From: Alkalicoccobacillus murimartini
GTDB lineage: Bacteria; Bacillota; Bacilli; Bacillales; Bacillaceae_D
NCBI RefSeq assembly: GCF_030813245.1
Contig: NZ_JAUSUA010000002.1
Coordinates: 62,001-126,000, forward strand
Length of the DNA: 64,000 nt
Direction of reading: 5' to 3'
Shown piece by piece: positions 44,988-52,382 of this stretch. Made by a program: the position numbers and the translations under genes. Numbering within the stretch: position 1 is the stretch's first letter; each line of letters opens with the position of its first letter. The notes under the pieces were generated by a model. It searched no databases. It saw only the letters and a program-made list of their open reading frames with translations, and had not been told where the DNA came from.

Positions 44988-45016
44988 GCCTGAGCAGCTT
45001 TGCTCAGGTTTTTTTA
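44988..45016 (+). terminator. Terminator of the coat-protein operon
   Basis: CCTGAGCAG/CTTTGCTCAGG hairpin followed by TTTTTTT on the plus strand. Confidence 0.9.
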
Positions 45017-45104
45017 TGTGCTCTGAATATAGTTAGAATTATCCTTAGATAGAGTATCTATTGATATGAAAAAAAGCTCCGTGATTTACCAAGAATGACT
45101 TCAT

Positions 45105-45140
45105 ATTAAAAAGCAGTGGACACCGAGTCCACTGCTTTTT
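45105..45140. terminator. Terminator after the SOD-like gene
   Basis: AAAAAGCAGTGGAC/GTCCACTGCTTTTT palindrome, usable from both sides, just after the stop codon at 45144. Confidence 0.9.
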
Positions 45141-45143
45141 CGC

Positions 45144-45755
45144 TTATTGGGCTGCTTCAATGACACCGCAGGCTACTCGATCTCCTGCATCACCCGTTGA
45201 TAATGTTTCTTCATCAGGGCCAGACTCGTCTTGCTCACTTGATTGATATCTATCTGGAATATGACCGAGATTATCAGGATCTTCATGTATCATTACAGAA
45301 GCTTCGCCAATCAAATCATCTGCATCTAAGCGATCATAGCTAAACGTCATTTGCGCTGTTCCATCCTCATTAACGTATAGAGGTGGCATGTCCCCTGCGT
45401 GATTCCCATGCTCGGAATCGTCAGGGTTGTAATGACCTTCTGCTGAAGTGAAGGCACCATCACTATGATCGTGGTCACAACTTGGTGCTTCATGAAGATG
45501 AAAACCATGAAACCCTTGTTCCATTCCACTTACAGAAGCTTCTACAAATAGTTTTCCATCAGGGGAAAGAATAAAGCTTACCATCCCTATTGAATGTCCT
45601 TCATCATTCATTAGTTCCGCTCTTGCCTCTGCTTCGATGGACTCCGGTACATCTACCTCAGATTCAGGCTCAAACGCATCCGTTGTCGGTTCATCATTCC
45701 CACAAGCTGCTAGACCTAACGTAAAAACCATCATCATTGCTAGTACGTATTTCAT
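45144..45755 (-). CDS. Cu/Zn superoxide dismutase-like lipoprotein
   Basis: A 203-residue lipoprotein (signal peptide with lipobox GLAAC) of the SodC/YojM family. Metal-site motifs are GFHGFHLHEAPSCDHDHSDGAFTSAEGHYNPD, HGNHAGDMPPL and VMIHEDPDNLGH, then CGVI for the disulfide. The ligands of active SodC (two His in HLH, and further His in GHYNP, HGNHAGD and MIHEDPD) all look present, so it could be enzymatically active outside the membrane. B. subtilis YojM lacks some ligands; this copy seems better preserved. A large nested palindrome lies upstream. Confidence 0.9.
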   Translation of the reverse strand: MKYVLAMMMVFTLGLAACGNDEPTTDAFEPESEVDVPESIEAEARAELMNDEGHSIGMVSFILSPDGKLFVEASVSGMEQGFHGFHLHEAPSCDHDHSDGAFTSAEGHYNPDDSEHGNHAGDMPPLYVNEDGTAQMTFSYDRLDADDLIGEASVMIHEDPDNLGHIPDRYQSSEQDESGPDEETLSTGDAGDRVACGVIEAAQ

Positions 45756-45771
45756 GCTGCGTAACCCCTTT

Positions 45772-45832
45772 CAATATGTATCTATCCCTCTATAACCTGT
45801 ATAGGGGGTCCGTAAAACATAGATACATATTG
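45772..45832. promoter_or_regulatory. Nested palindrome upstream of the SOD-like gene
   Basis: Outer perfect 14-bp arms CAATATGTATCTAT and ATAGATACATATTG enclose an inner inverted repeat CCCTCTATA/TATAGGGGG. The inner part recalls copper-responsive CsoR sites (ACCCC-TAT-GGGGT type) but is not an exact match. It may be an operator or a leader hairpin. Confidence 0.55.
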
Positions 45833-45839
45833 GGAAAAT

Positions 45840-45868
45840 AAAAAAAGACCCAGTAGTGTCTGGGTCTA
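45840..45868 (-). terminator. Terminator after ppaC
   Basis: GACCCA/TGGGTC stem followed by a T run on the minus strand, 12 nt after the ppaC stop codon. Confidence 0.85.
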
Positions 45869-45879
45869 GTGAACATTAT

Positions 45880-46806
45880 TTAGTTCAATGTCTCAGATAA
45901 TGGAGGCACAACTTGTTTCTTTCTTGAAACAACGCCTGGTAAGCTTGCAACATGGTTATCTAATGTCACATTAAACGCTGACTCAACCGCACTTGTCGCT
46001 GATCCAAGAGCCAACACAACAGAGTCATTAGCAAGGATATCTGTAATGACAAATACAAACAGGTCTAAGCCTTTATCCGTAATAACCGTTGTTACTTCCG
46101 CTTCAATTTCCGCTTGACGAGCAAGAACATCTTGCACATCTACCGTATTCACTTGAGCGATCTCCACTTTCTTATCTCCCATAGAAAATTCCTTCGCATC
46201 TAAAGAAATAAGTTCTTTCACTGTTTTTTGACTTAGATCCGCTCCGGCTTTTAACATATCTAATCCGTATACAGCACTGTCCACACCTGCAATAACTTCA
46301 AGTTCCTTTGCAGCTGCAACATCTTGATCTGTGCAAGTTGGTGATTTGAACAGAAGAGAATCTGAAATAATCGCAGAAAGCATTAATCCAGCAAGCTCTT
46401 TTGTCACCGCTACATTGTTCTCTTTAAACAATTTCAGCAAAATCGTTGCTGTACAACCAACAGGTTCAGCACGATAATAAAGAGCCTCGTTCGTTTCAAA
46501 GTTAGCAATACGGTGGTGATCAATCACTTCAACAACACGTACATCATCAATATCATCCGCACTTTGTTGTCTCTCGTTGTGATCAACAAGAATGACATCA
46601 GACACTTCATTAGCCACTGTGTCTACCAAACGTGGTGCTTCTGCCTTAAAGTAGTCCAAAGCAAACGCCGTTTCCCCATTCACTTCACCAAGACGAACCG
46701 CCTCAACATCTGCACCTAACTGTCTTTTAAGTTCCGCATATACAATCGCAGATGTAATCGTGTCTGTATCAGGGTTTTTGTGTCCAAATACTAATTGTTT
46801 GCTCAT
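45880..46806 (-). CDS. ppaC: Manganese-dependent inorganic pyrophosphatase (family II)
   Basis: A 308-residue DHH-family enzyme hydrolysing pyrophosphate to phosphate. Metal and catalytic motifs: [15 protein letters not shown] (His, Asp, Asp), [17 protein letters not shown] (DHH) and the C-terminal [10 protein letters not shown], the Ser-Arg-Lys substrate motif. Strong GGGAGAG ribosome binding site. Monocistronic. Confidence 0.97.
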   Translation of the reverse strand: MSKQLVFGHKNPDTDTITSAIVYAELKRQLGADVEAVRLGEVNGETAFALDYFKAEAPRLVDTVANEVSDVILVDHNERQQSADDIDDVRVVEVIDHHRIANFETNEALYYRAEPVGCTATILLKLFKENNVAVTKELAGLMLSAIISDSLLFKSPTCTDQDVAAAKELEVIAGVDSAVYGLDMLKAGADLSQKTVKELISLDAKEFSMGDKKVEIAQVNTVDVQDVLARQAEIEAEVTTVITDKGLDLFVFVITDILANDSVVLALGSATSAVESAFNVTLDNHVASLPGVVSRKKQVVPPLSETLN

Positions 46807-46927
46807 AACTCTCTCCCTTTTTATCCTACGTAATAGATGATTATTCCCATACGATCATACCAAATCTTTTCCTTTAGGGAAACAATCGTGTCTAATTATT
46901 AGGAAAACACTGTCGGAATACTTTGAT

Positions 46928-47299
46928 TTAAAATATAGTCGTGATCTCGGTTTGTTTATTTTTGAAAATCTCAGCCACTGTCACGCCTTCAATTGTAGCT
47001 GTGTAAACAAACTCCTCGTTACGATCATCATAATAGTTAGTCAATTTCACTGTCCCACTCCAAACCGCTCTACCTTCTAACGCGTGACAAATAAAGTATC
47101 CTGTTTTATTATACATAAACTCGATCTCTCGACCCTGTTTAAGATAATAGAGTAAATGTTCATCACTAATAGTGCCACCTGCAGGTACATCATCAGAATC
47201 ATCAAATTCATCAACTTTCTTCTTTTTAAGCCACTTTTTATATCTTAACCCTAAACTCCTCACGTAAGATCGCGTAATAATACTCGTCCCACCACTCAT
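46928..47299 (-). CDS. Hypothetical protein, start uncertain
   Basis: An open frame of 123 codons. The convincing part is the C-terminal 90 residues (VDEFDDSDDVPAGGTISDEHLLYYLKQGREIEFMYNKTGYFICHALEGRAVWSGTVKLTNYYDDRNEEFVYTATIEGVTVAEIF), which read like a small folded domain. The first about 20 codons overlap the 3' end of the decayed acetyltransferase in another frame, and there is no good ribosome binding site, so the gene may have lost its own start. No family recognised. Confidence 0.5.
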   Translation of the reverse strand: MSGGTSIITRSYVRSLGLRYKKWLKKKKVDEFDDSDDVPAGGTISDEHLLYYLKQGREIEFMYNKTGYFICHALEGRAVWSGTVKLTNYYDDRNEEFVYTATIEGVTVAEIFKNKQTEITTIF

Positions 47300-47770
47300 C
47301 TTTATATGGGATGCATTTTTTGAAATGCCCTTCTCTTCTCATGCCGACTTTCTCCATAATTTTATAGGAGTCGGGATTTTCTGGTTGGCAGGTGCAATAA
47401 TCCGGTGAACATCCATTGATTGAAAAGCATAGGCAATCATTGCAGATGCGCCCTCTGTTGCATAACCTTTATGATAATAAGTCGGATTAAACACCCAACC
47501 AATTTCATACGTATGATCTCCGAAATAAGGGAAAAAAGAGAGGTGTCCAATTAATTAGTTCGTTTCACGGATCGTAACTGCAAATTGCTTTGCATTTCCA
47601 CCTGCATGTTCTTGTACAAACTGTTTTGCCACCTCTTCAGTAAACACTTCTTCAGGAAGAAAATGCATGACTTCTTGGTTGGACGTATAGGCAAGGACAT
47701 TCTGCCAATTAGCGAATCTGAATGGACGAATGATCAGCCTTTTTGTTTGGATAAGCATCAGAGCCTCCAC
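47238..47770 (-). pseudogene. GNAT (RimJ/RimL-type) acetyltransferase, decayed
   Basis: The first 72 codons read MEALMLIQTKRLIIRPFR then FANWQNVLAYTSNQEVMHFLP and end at a TAA after TIRETN. The same frame continues LIGHLSFFPYFGDHTYEIGW and VFNPTYYHKGYATEGASAMI, the acetyl-CoA site, and HRIIA. After that, a one-base loss near 47390 shifts to CQPENPDSYKIMEKVGMRREG and WWDEYYYAILREEF, the normal GNAT C-terminus. One nonsense and one frameshift mutation therefore inactivate a formerly standard N-acetyltransferase. Confidence 0.88.
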
Positions 47771-47854
47771 TCTAACTCTTCAATATGAGTTTTTTAAATC
47801 TTCATCTATGTTTTTATTCCAAACTTTATTAGACTTACAGCTAAATTGGGGTTT

Positions 47855-48040
47855 GGCCTTGGTAAAGTCAGTGTTCTTCTTATAAAGACAGCTATCACTC
47901 TTAATAACGTCCTGTCGCTCGTGATAAATCTTATTCTGTCTTGATGTAAATGAACTTTCTCTTGGTAACAGCCTCTTGCTCTTACTAGATTCCGATCAGT
48001 CTTGCTCTCATACCCATTCTTCTTGGTAACGCCCTCAACT
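47855..48040. repeat. Degenerate GTTACCAAGAG-type repeat array
   Basis: In the 260-bp gene-free stretch after the pentapeptide gene, the minus strand repeats variants of G-GTTA-(CC/TT)-AAGA: GGGCGTTACCAAGAAG (near 48030), GCTGTTACCAAGAGA (near 47970), GACGTTATTAAGAGT (near 47905), TCTTTATAAGAAG (near 47878) and ACTTTACCAAGGC (near 47862). CTAGTAAGAGCAAG lies between two of them. No open frame spans it. Such degenerate arrays look like decayed tandem repeats. Confidence 0.55.
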
Positions 48041-48049
48041 CCAAGATCC

Positions 48050-48883
48050 TCACACCCAATGCCCTGGCTTATTTAATCCAGTAGGCAATTTTGTTTCCTG
48101 ATCTCCTTTTGCCGCATTCACTTGTGCTTGCGTCAAAAAGATTGCCTCCGTTAAGTCGGCGCCACTTAGATCCGCATCGCGCAAGTCAGCACCCAGTAAT
48201 TCTGCTGCTCTCATGTCTGCTCCACGTAAGTCAGCAGCTAGAAAGAGTATTCCTCTTAGGTTTGCACCTTGGAAGTTTTTATTTTTAAGCTTTGCGCCAA
48301 TAAAATCGATTGTTTTATATTTTGTTCTCTGCTTGTTTGCTCTAGTATTCCCGACTAACTCTCCAGCCATTGATAGCCATTTACTGATCCCTGCCCTAAG
48401 AGTCGGAATATCTAGTTTTAGGACCGCCTCCGGTGAAAGAAGTGTATACACCTTAGTCTCTTGATATGCTTCTTTTAACTGAGCATGAATAGCCTTTGTT
48501 TCTTCTCTTCTTAACGCTTCATCGAGATAGGAAAGCATCTCATGAAGCTGCTGCATGATCGGGAAGACCTTAAACATTTGCTCAGTAACCTCTGAATCCC
48601 CGCGCCAGCTTGTACCTGCATACGTAATTTGTGATACCTTCTGCCCTGCACCGAAGCATTCATATACCGTACAGCCTTTAAACCCCTTGTCACGCAACTG
48701 TGAATGAATACCGCATAGATAATCTTCCCGTAAATTCACACACGGCGTTCCTCCGTCTTTATCCATCGCAAAATCAGCAGACTTAGCGAATGGCAAGGCG
48801 ACACAGCATAAGCCAAAGCACTGCGAGCAATCTGCGTGAAGATCATTTTGACGTTCAATCATTTGATTAGACAAACCGTCCAC
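48050..48883 (-). CDS. Pentapeptide-repeat protein with Cys-rich N-terminus
   Basis: A 277-residue protein. The N-terminal part has a cysteine cluster (CSQCFGLCC, CVNLREDYLCGIH, GCTVYECFG) that may bind a metal or Fe-S cluster, followed by a helical middle region. The C-terminal about 65 residues are pentapeptide repeats, FIGAKLKNKNFQGANLRGI and then LFLAADLRGADMRAAELLGADLRDADLSGADLTEAIFL, forming a right-handed beta helix. This two-part layout recurs in Bacillus and Streptomyces proteins of unknown function. The GTG start is weakly supported; an ATG seven codons later is an alternative. Confidence 0.82.
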   Translation of the reverse strand: MDGLSNQMIERQNDLHADCSQCFGLCCVALPFAKSADFAMDKDGGTPCVNLREDYLCGIHSQLRDKGFKGCTVYECFGAGQKVSQITYAGTSWRGDSEVTEQMFKVFPIMQQLHEMLSYLDEALRREETKAIHAQLKEAYQETKVYTLLSPEAVLKLDIPTLRAGISKWLSMAGELVGNTRANKQRTKYKTIDFIGAKLKNKNFQGANLRGILFLAADLRGADMRAAELLGADLRDADLSGADLTEAIFLTQAQVNAAKGDQETKLPTGLNKPGHWV

Positions 48884-49067
48884 TTCCCAAATCTAGTATA
48901 GTTGTCATTTATTATAGCACGCAGCTTTTAAGAGGAAACCAAATGATTTCGTTCATTACAGACGAAGAAACCGCTTGCAAAACTTATAAATGAAACTCAT
49001 ACTAATATAGAGATATTTTCCAAATGTATAATTAGCTATAAAGTCCTTAGTAGAAAGGTTGAGATGA

Positions 49068-49946
49068 TTGGAAATTAGTATCGATACACCAAACAACCTA
49101 AAAGAACTCGCTTCTTTCCTAGAAAAAATGAACAATCAGAGTACCTCGCATATTGGATTTTGCGGCGAAGAACAAAATGAAATCTATGATACGTTAGTGC
49201 ACGACTTCTCCGATTTAGACATAAACGATTCATTTTTAGTTGCATATGAACATTCAGAAATAGTTGGTGCAATCGGTGTAGATGTTGACTCAGAAAAAAA
49301 GTACGCGGATGTTTTGGGACCATTCGTTGCAAATAACGACCTACAAATCGCTCAGAGTCTATGGGAAAAAATGATGACAAACATGCCTGATGAAATCAAA
49401 ACATTTTCGTTCTTTTTTAATCAAGAGAACACCTTTGTACTGAATTTCCTAGTAGAAAACAAAGGAATTGATCAAGGATCAGATGTTGTTTTGAAACGAA
49501 CTAGAGACAGCCAAGCAATACATACTCAAGATTCTATAAAAAATTACTCTGATCTCTATCAAAAATCTTTTGTGAATTTGCACAATCAAGTCTTTCCTAC
49601 AACCTATTTTGATGCAGCTACTATTCTTAAAAGACTACATTCGTTTAATCATTTATTTATCGTTCCAGAAAATGAGAGAGGCATTAAAGGGTACGTATAC
49701 TTAGAGGCAAATCCTAAGCATCAAGAATCAAACATTGAATACATTGCGGTATCAGAGAAGTATAGAAAAGAAGGGGTAGGAAAAACCTTACTTCTAAAAG
49801 CGATCGATCAATTATTCTCTTATCCTGAAATAGAAGAAATAACTATATGTGTTGGAGGAGAAAATGAGGCCGCGATCGCTTTATATCGATCTGTTGGTTT
49901 TGTGGAGAAATACCAGTTACTGAGTTATAAGATAGTGAGGCAGTAG
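49068..49946 (+). CDS. GNAT acetyltransferase, two-domain
   Basis: A 292-residue protein starting at TTG after GAAAGG. The C-terminal half is a clear GNAT domain (IEYIAVSEKYRKEGVGKTLLLKAIDQLF with the acetyl-CoA pyrophosphate loop EGVGKT, then ITICVGGENEAAIALYRSVGFVEKYQLLSYKI). The N-terminal half (ISIDTPNNLKELASFLEKMNNQ...SFLVAYEHSEIVGAIGVDVD) looks like a degenerate second GNAT fold. Substrate unknown. Confidence 0.85.
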   Translation: MEISIDTPNNLKELASFLEKMNNQSTSHIGFCGEEQNEIYDTLVHDFSDLDINDSFLVAYEHSEIVGAIGVDVDSEKKYADVLGPFVANNDLQIAQSLWEKMMTNMPDEIKTFSFFFNQENTFVLNFLVENKGIDQGSDVVLKRTRDSQAIHTQDSIKNYSDLYQKSFVNLHNQVFPTTYFDAATILKRLHSFNHLFIVPENERGIKGYVYLEANPKHQESNIEYIAVSEKYRKEGVGKTLLLKAIDQLFSYPEIEEITICVGGENEAAIALYRSVGFVEKYQLLSYKIVRQ

Positions 49947-49975
49947 AATCTTTGAGTATTCTCTCAAACAAAAAT

Positions 49976-50008
49976 AACCTCCTTAGATGATAGCATCTAA
50001 GGAGGTTT
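49976..50008. terminator. Terminator between the GNAT gene and the prophage
   Basis: AACCTCCTTAGAT/ATCTAAGGAGGTTTT stem of 13 bp; stops the GNAT transcript and possibly the leftward prophage lysis transcript. Confidence 0.9.
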
Positions 50009-50088
50009 TCATTCATTTGAATACTTTGAATGCAGACAATAGGAATTGAACTGACTATAAGATCACTCTAGCAGTTGTTATTAATTAC

Positions 50089-51036
50089 TCATCTAAAAAG
50101 TTGCCCCCACGTATTAGGACCAGCAACCCCATCTACATTGATATTACGTGATCGCTGAAATGATATCACTGCATTTTCAGTAGCGGTACCAAAGGATCCA
50201 TCAATTGATAGCTTGTAGCCTTTTGCGTTAAGGGAAGACTGTAAAAGTCGCACCCACCATTGAGAAGCAGTTCCGCGACGTAACGTATTAGCCGCTCTTT
50301 TACTTCGCGGTCCATATTTTCCATCAATCGTGACATTGGCAAAGTATTGATAAATACGAATCAGAGCGTTATTCGTCAAAGGTCCAGCAAACCCATCTAC
50401 AACAAGCGTCTTAAAGTTTGCTTTAGCACGTGTTGGATAATCGCGGCTATTAGCAAAAGTCTGCGCAGCTCTAATGTGAACAGAACCATTTGGTGTGAGG
50501 ATAGATGGTTCATCACCCATTACTCGGTTCCCTCCTATCTCTGTATTAACGTCCTCTACCTTTGTAGGAGTAAAGTTCATCTTGAGGTTAGGTCGTTGCC
50601 CTGCTCTCATCTGCGCGGTAGATAGACCACCCGTCATTTGAAGATGAGGAAAGTCTTTAAAACTCGTCCAATCTCCGCCCCAACTGAAACCGAGTTGCTT
50701 ACCAATTGCCGCTACTCTACGCCATTGTGCGTTAACTGTCCAAATAGCCTCTGAGCCGTCATGCGAAGTTAAGAAATAATCAATGGCTACTCCAAAGTTA
50801 TGATTGCTATACCCTGCTTTTGCGTTCGTTACAATGTTCCCAGGAGAAGTTCTACCTTGATTATAAATTCGAGTTTGATCAGCATAAGAACGAAACCCCG
50901 AACTAATCTGGACGTTAATCTCCTCACCATACGCCCTCTTAATCATTTCTATGGTGCTTTCCCTAATTACGTTGTGGACTGCTCCCATGTTCCGAACGGA
51001 CCGATCAATTAATGTTTGTAATCTTACTCTACTCAT
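50089..51036 (-). CDS. Phage endolysin: M15 L,D/D,D-peptidase with peptidoglycan-binding domains
   Basis: About 315 residues. The N-terminal VanY-type M15 domain carries QISSGFRSYADQTRIYNQGR, AGYSNHNFGVAIDYF (His/Asp zinc ligands) and FKDFPHLQM (third ligand). The C-terminal part has two PG_binding_1-like repeats (VDGFAGPLTNNALIRIYQYF...DGKYGPRSKRAAN; VRLLQSSLNAKGYKLSIDGSFGTATENAVISFQRSRNINVDGVAGPNTWGQL). Likely cleaves cross-wall peptides at lysis. The start MSRVRLQTLIDRS follows GGAAGG. Last gene of the prophage late operon. Confidence 0.92.
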   Translation of the reverse strand: MSRVRLQTLIDRSVRNMGAVHNVIRESTIEMIKRAYGEEINVQISSGFRSYADQTRIYNQGRTSPGNIVTNAKAGYSNHNFGVAIDYFLTSHDGSEAIWTVNAQWRRVAAIGKQLGFSWGGDWTSFKDFPHLQMTGGLSTAQMRAGQRPNLKMNFTPTKVEDVNTEIGGNRVMGDEPSILTPNGSVHIRAAQTFANSRDYPTRAKANFKTLVVDGFAGPLTNNALIRIYQYFANVTIDGKYGPRSKRAANTLRRGTASQWWVRLLQSSLNAKGYKLSIDGSFGTATENAVISFQRSRNINVDGVAGPNTWGQLFR

Positions 51037-51037
51037 A

Positions 51038-51307
51038 TTATTTTCCTTCCTTCGTTTCACCTTTTCGGCTGTTTCCTAGTTCAAATAATCCAACAGAAGC
51101 TAATCCTGCTATTCCTCCAGCCCACAGACGAGCAGCCGTATCAATATCACTAAACGGATAAGCCACAAAGCCAAGTGCTACACCCAAAACCATTGCGATC
51201 AAGGGTAGGAAGTTTTTTGTAACTGTGAATCCAACCTTTACAGCTTGTACAACCCCAGTAACAATTGGCACGATTAATGTCGCCAACAATAAGATCCATA
51301 TACTCAT
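51038..51307 (-). CDS. Phage holin-like membrane protein
   Basis: An 89-residue protein with two hydrophobic helices (MSIWILLLATLIVPIVTGVVQAV; NFLPLIAMVLGVALGFVAYPF), a third weak one (LWAGGIAGLASVGLFELG) and a charged tail, as in class I/II holins, directly before the endolysin. Start choice is awkward: AAAGGAG abuts the ATG with no spacer, while a GTG seven codons upstream lies within the terminator preceding the gene. Confidence 0.82.
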   Translation of the reverse strand: MSIWILLLATLIVPIVTGVVQAVKVGFTVTKNFLPLIAMVLGVALGFVAYPFSDIDTAARLWAGGIAGLASVGLFELGNSRKGETKEGK

Positions 51308-51316
51308 CTCCTTTAC

Positions 51317-51347
51317 AAAAAAAAGCACAGCTTTTCAGCTGCGCTTG
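51317..51347 (-). terminator. Terminator before the holin gene
   Basis: AAGCGCAGC/GCTGTGCTT stem followed by TTTTTTTT on the minus strand. It overlaps the stop codon of the BhlA-like gene and precedes the holin, so lysis genes may depend on read-through or antitermination. Confidence 0.85.
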
Positions 51348-51640
51348 TAGTGATGGTTTTCCATTTTTTCTACTCGATCCTCAAGAGAACCAAGATTATT
51401 TCTAATCTGCTTTAATGTCTTGCCTATTTCTTGTTGATTGTTATTTGATTCTTTCAAATGTTCCAAAAGAGCTGCTTCTCTTGCCTCTGCCTGTTTAGCA
51501 TGTTGTTGATATAGACCCAAAAGATCATTCTCTCTTTTTACGTTTTCTTTTCTCATTTCTCTGATTACTAACGCAGCTAATATGATACATAAAATGGACC
51601 ACACGAACTGACTCATTGCAATCTGTGTAATTACGTCCAC
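51335..51640 (-). CDS. BhlA/XhlA-like holin-associated protein
   Basis: A 101-residue protein with one N-terminal transmembrane helix (SQFVWSILCIILAALVI) and a long amphipathic coiled coil (RENDLLGLYQQHAKQAEAREAALLEHLKESNNNQQEIGKTLKQIRNNLGSLEDRVEKME). This is the layout of BhlA/UviB and XhlA proteins of Bacillus prophages that help permeabilise the membrane. Confidence 0.75.
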   Translation of the reverse strand: MDVITQIAMSQFVWSILCIILAALVIREMRKENVKRENDLLGLYQQHAKQAEAREAALLEHLKESNNNQQEIGKTLKQIRNNLGSLEDRVEKMENHHYKRS

Positions 51641-51679
51641 GATAAGTCCCCATCCCCCCTTTTTATATAAGAAAAGAGC

Positions 51680-51925
51680 CTACTCTTCAGTAGTCTCTTC
51701 CTCCTCGGTTACAGTCAACCGCTCAATAAACTTCTCTTTTACAATATCCGCCATTGCAGCTAAGTTATTTGCTTGAAAGTATTCTTCTGCTGGGATTGGA
51801 GTTCTTCCACTTGCGTAAATCAGTTGTTGAGAATCTGTGGTTGAAAAGTTTAAATCTACATACTCATTATTCCCTTGATCATCATACTGAAAATTAACAC
51901 CTGTAATACGAAATTTTACTGCCAT
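51680..51925 (-). CDS. Small phage protein of unknown function
   Basis: An 81-residue protein (MAVKFRITGVNFQYDDQGNNEYVDLNFSTTDSQQLIYASG...) of beta-rich N-terminal half and an acidic helical tail ending EEEETTEE. It sits between the tail genes and the lysis cassette, the usual place for tail-fibre accessory proteins. No family recognised. Confidence 0.7.
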   Translation of the reverse strand: MAVKFRITGVNFQYDDQGNNEYVDLNFSTTDSQQLIYASGRTPIPAEEYFQANNLAAMADIVKEKFIERLTVTEEEETTEE

Positions 51926-51954
51926 GTTGCATCTCTCCCTTATTTTGTTTTTGA

Positions 51955-52368
51955 TTATTCTACTTCTTCTAGTTGGTCATACAGATAATCGTATAATGTT
52001 GCTTCTTGACCGCTAAATTCCTTTTCGCAATTAACAACAATGTCTTTAATAGTTTTAAGATAGCCAGTCACATTCCCCCCTTCGAGAATAAACTCTTCTT
52101 GATAAAGTTCTAATTTGTCATGCTTGAATGCTTCAATATCTTTGACGTCCCACTCTTTACCGTCATTCAGCATTTTAGGCTTTTCATCCTCATCTAAATG
52201 ACAATGTTCTTTAATAAGCTCTTGTTCTTCCTCGGCAACCTCTTGTAAACGATCGTTTAGTTCCTTAATAAATTTACTGCGGTGACGCGATTCTTTCCCT
52301 TTCAAAGACAAATCAAAAAGCAGGTCGATGACCTGCCCGATCTTAGCATTTTCAATTTTTACTTGCAT
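51955..52368 (-). CDS. Phage protein, DUF1617-like
   Basis: A 137-residue helical, acidic protein (MQVKIENAKIGQVIDLLFDLSLKGKESRHRSKFIKELNDRLQEVAEEEQELIKEH). The start and the KGKESRHRSKF segment resemble the DUF1617 family, found after tail-fibre genes in siphoviruses of Firmicutes. Function unknown. Confidence 0.65.
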   Translation of the reverse strand: MQVKIENAKIGQVIDLLFDLSLKGKESRHRSKFIKELNDRLQEVAEEEQELIKEHCHLDEDEKPKMLNDGKEWDVKDIEAFKHDKLELYQEEFILEGGNVTGYLKTIKDIVVNCEKEFSGQEATLYDYLYDQLEEVE

Positions 52369-52382
52369 GTAAATTCCTCCGT

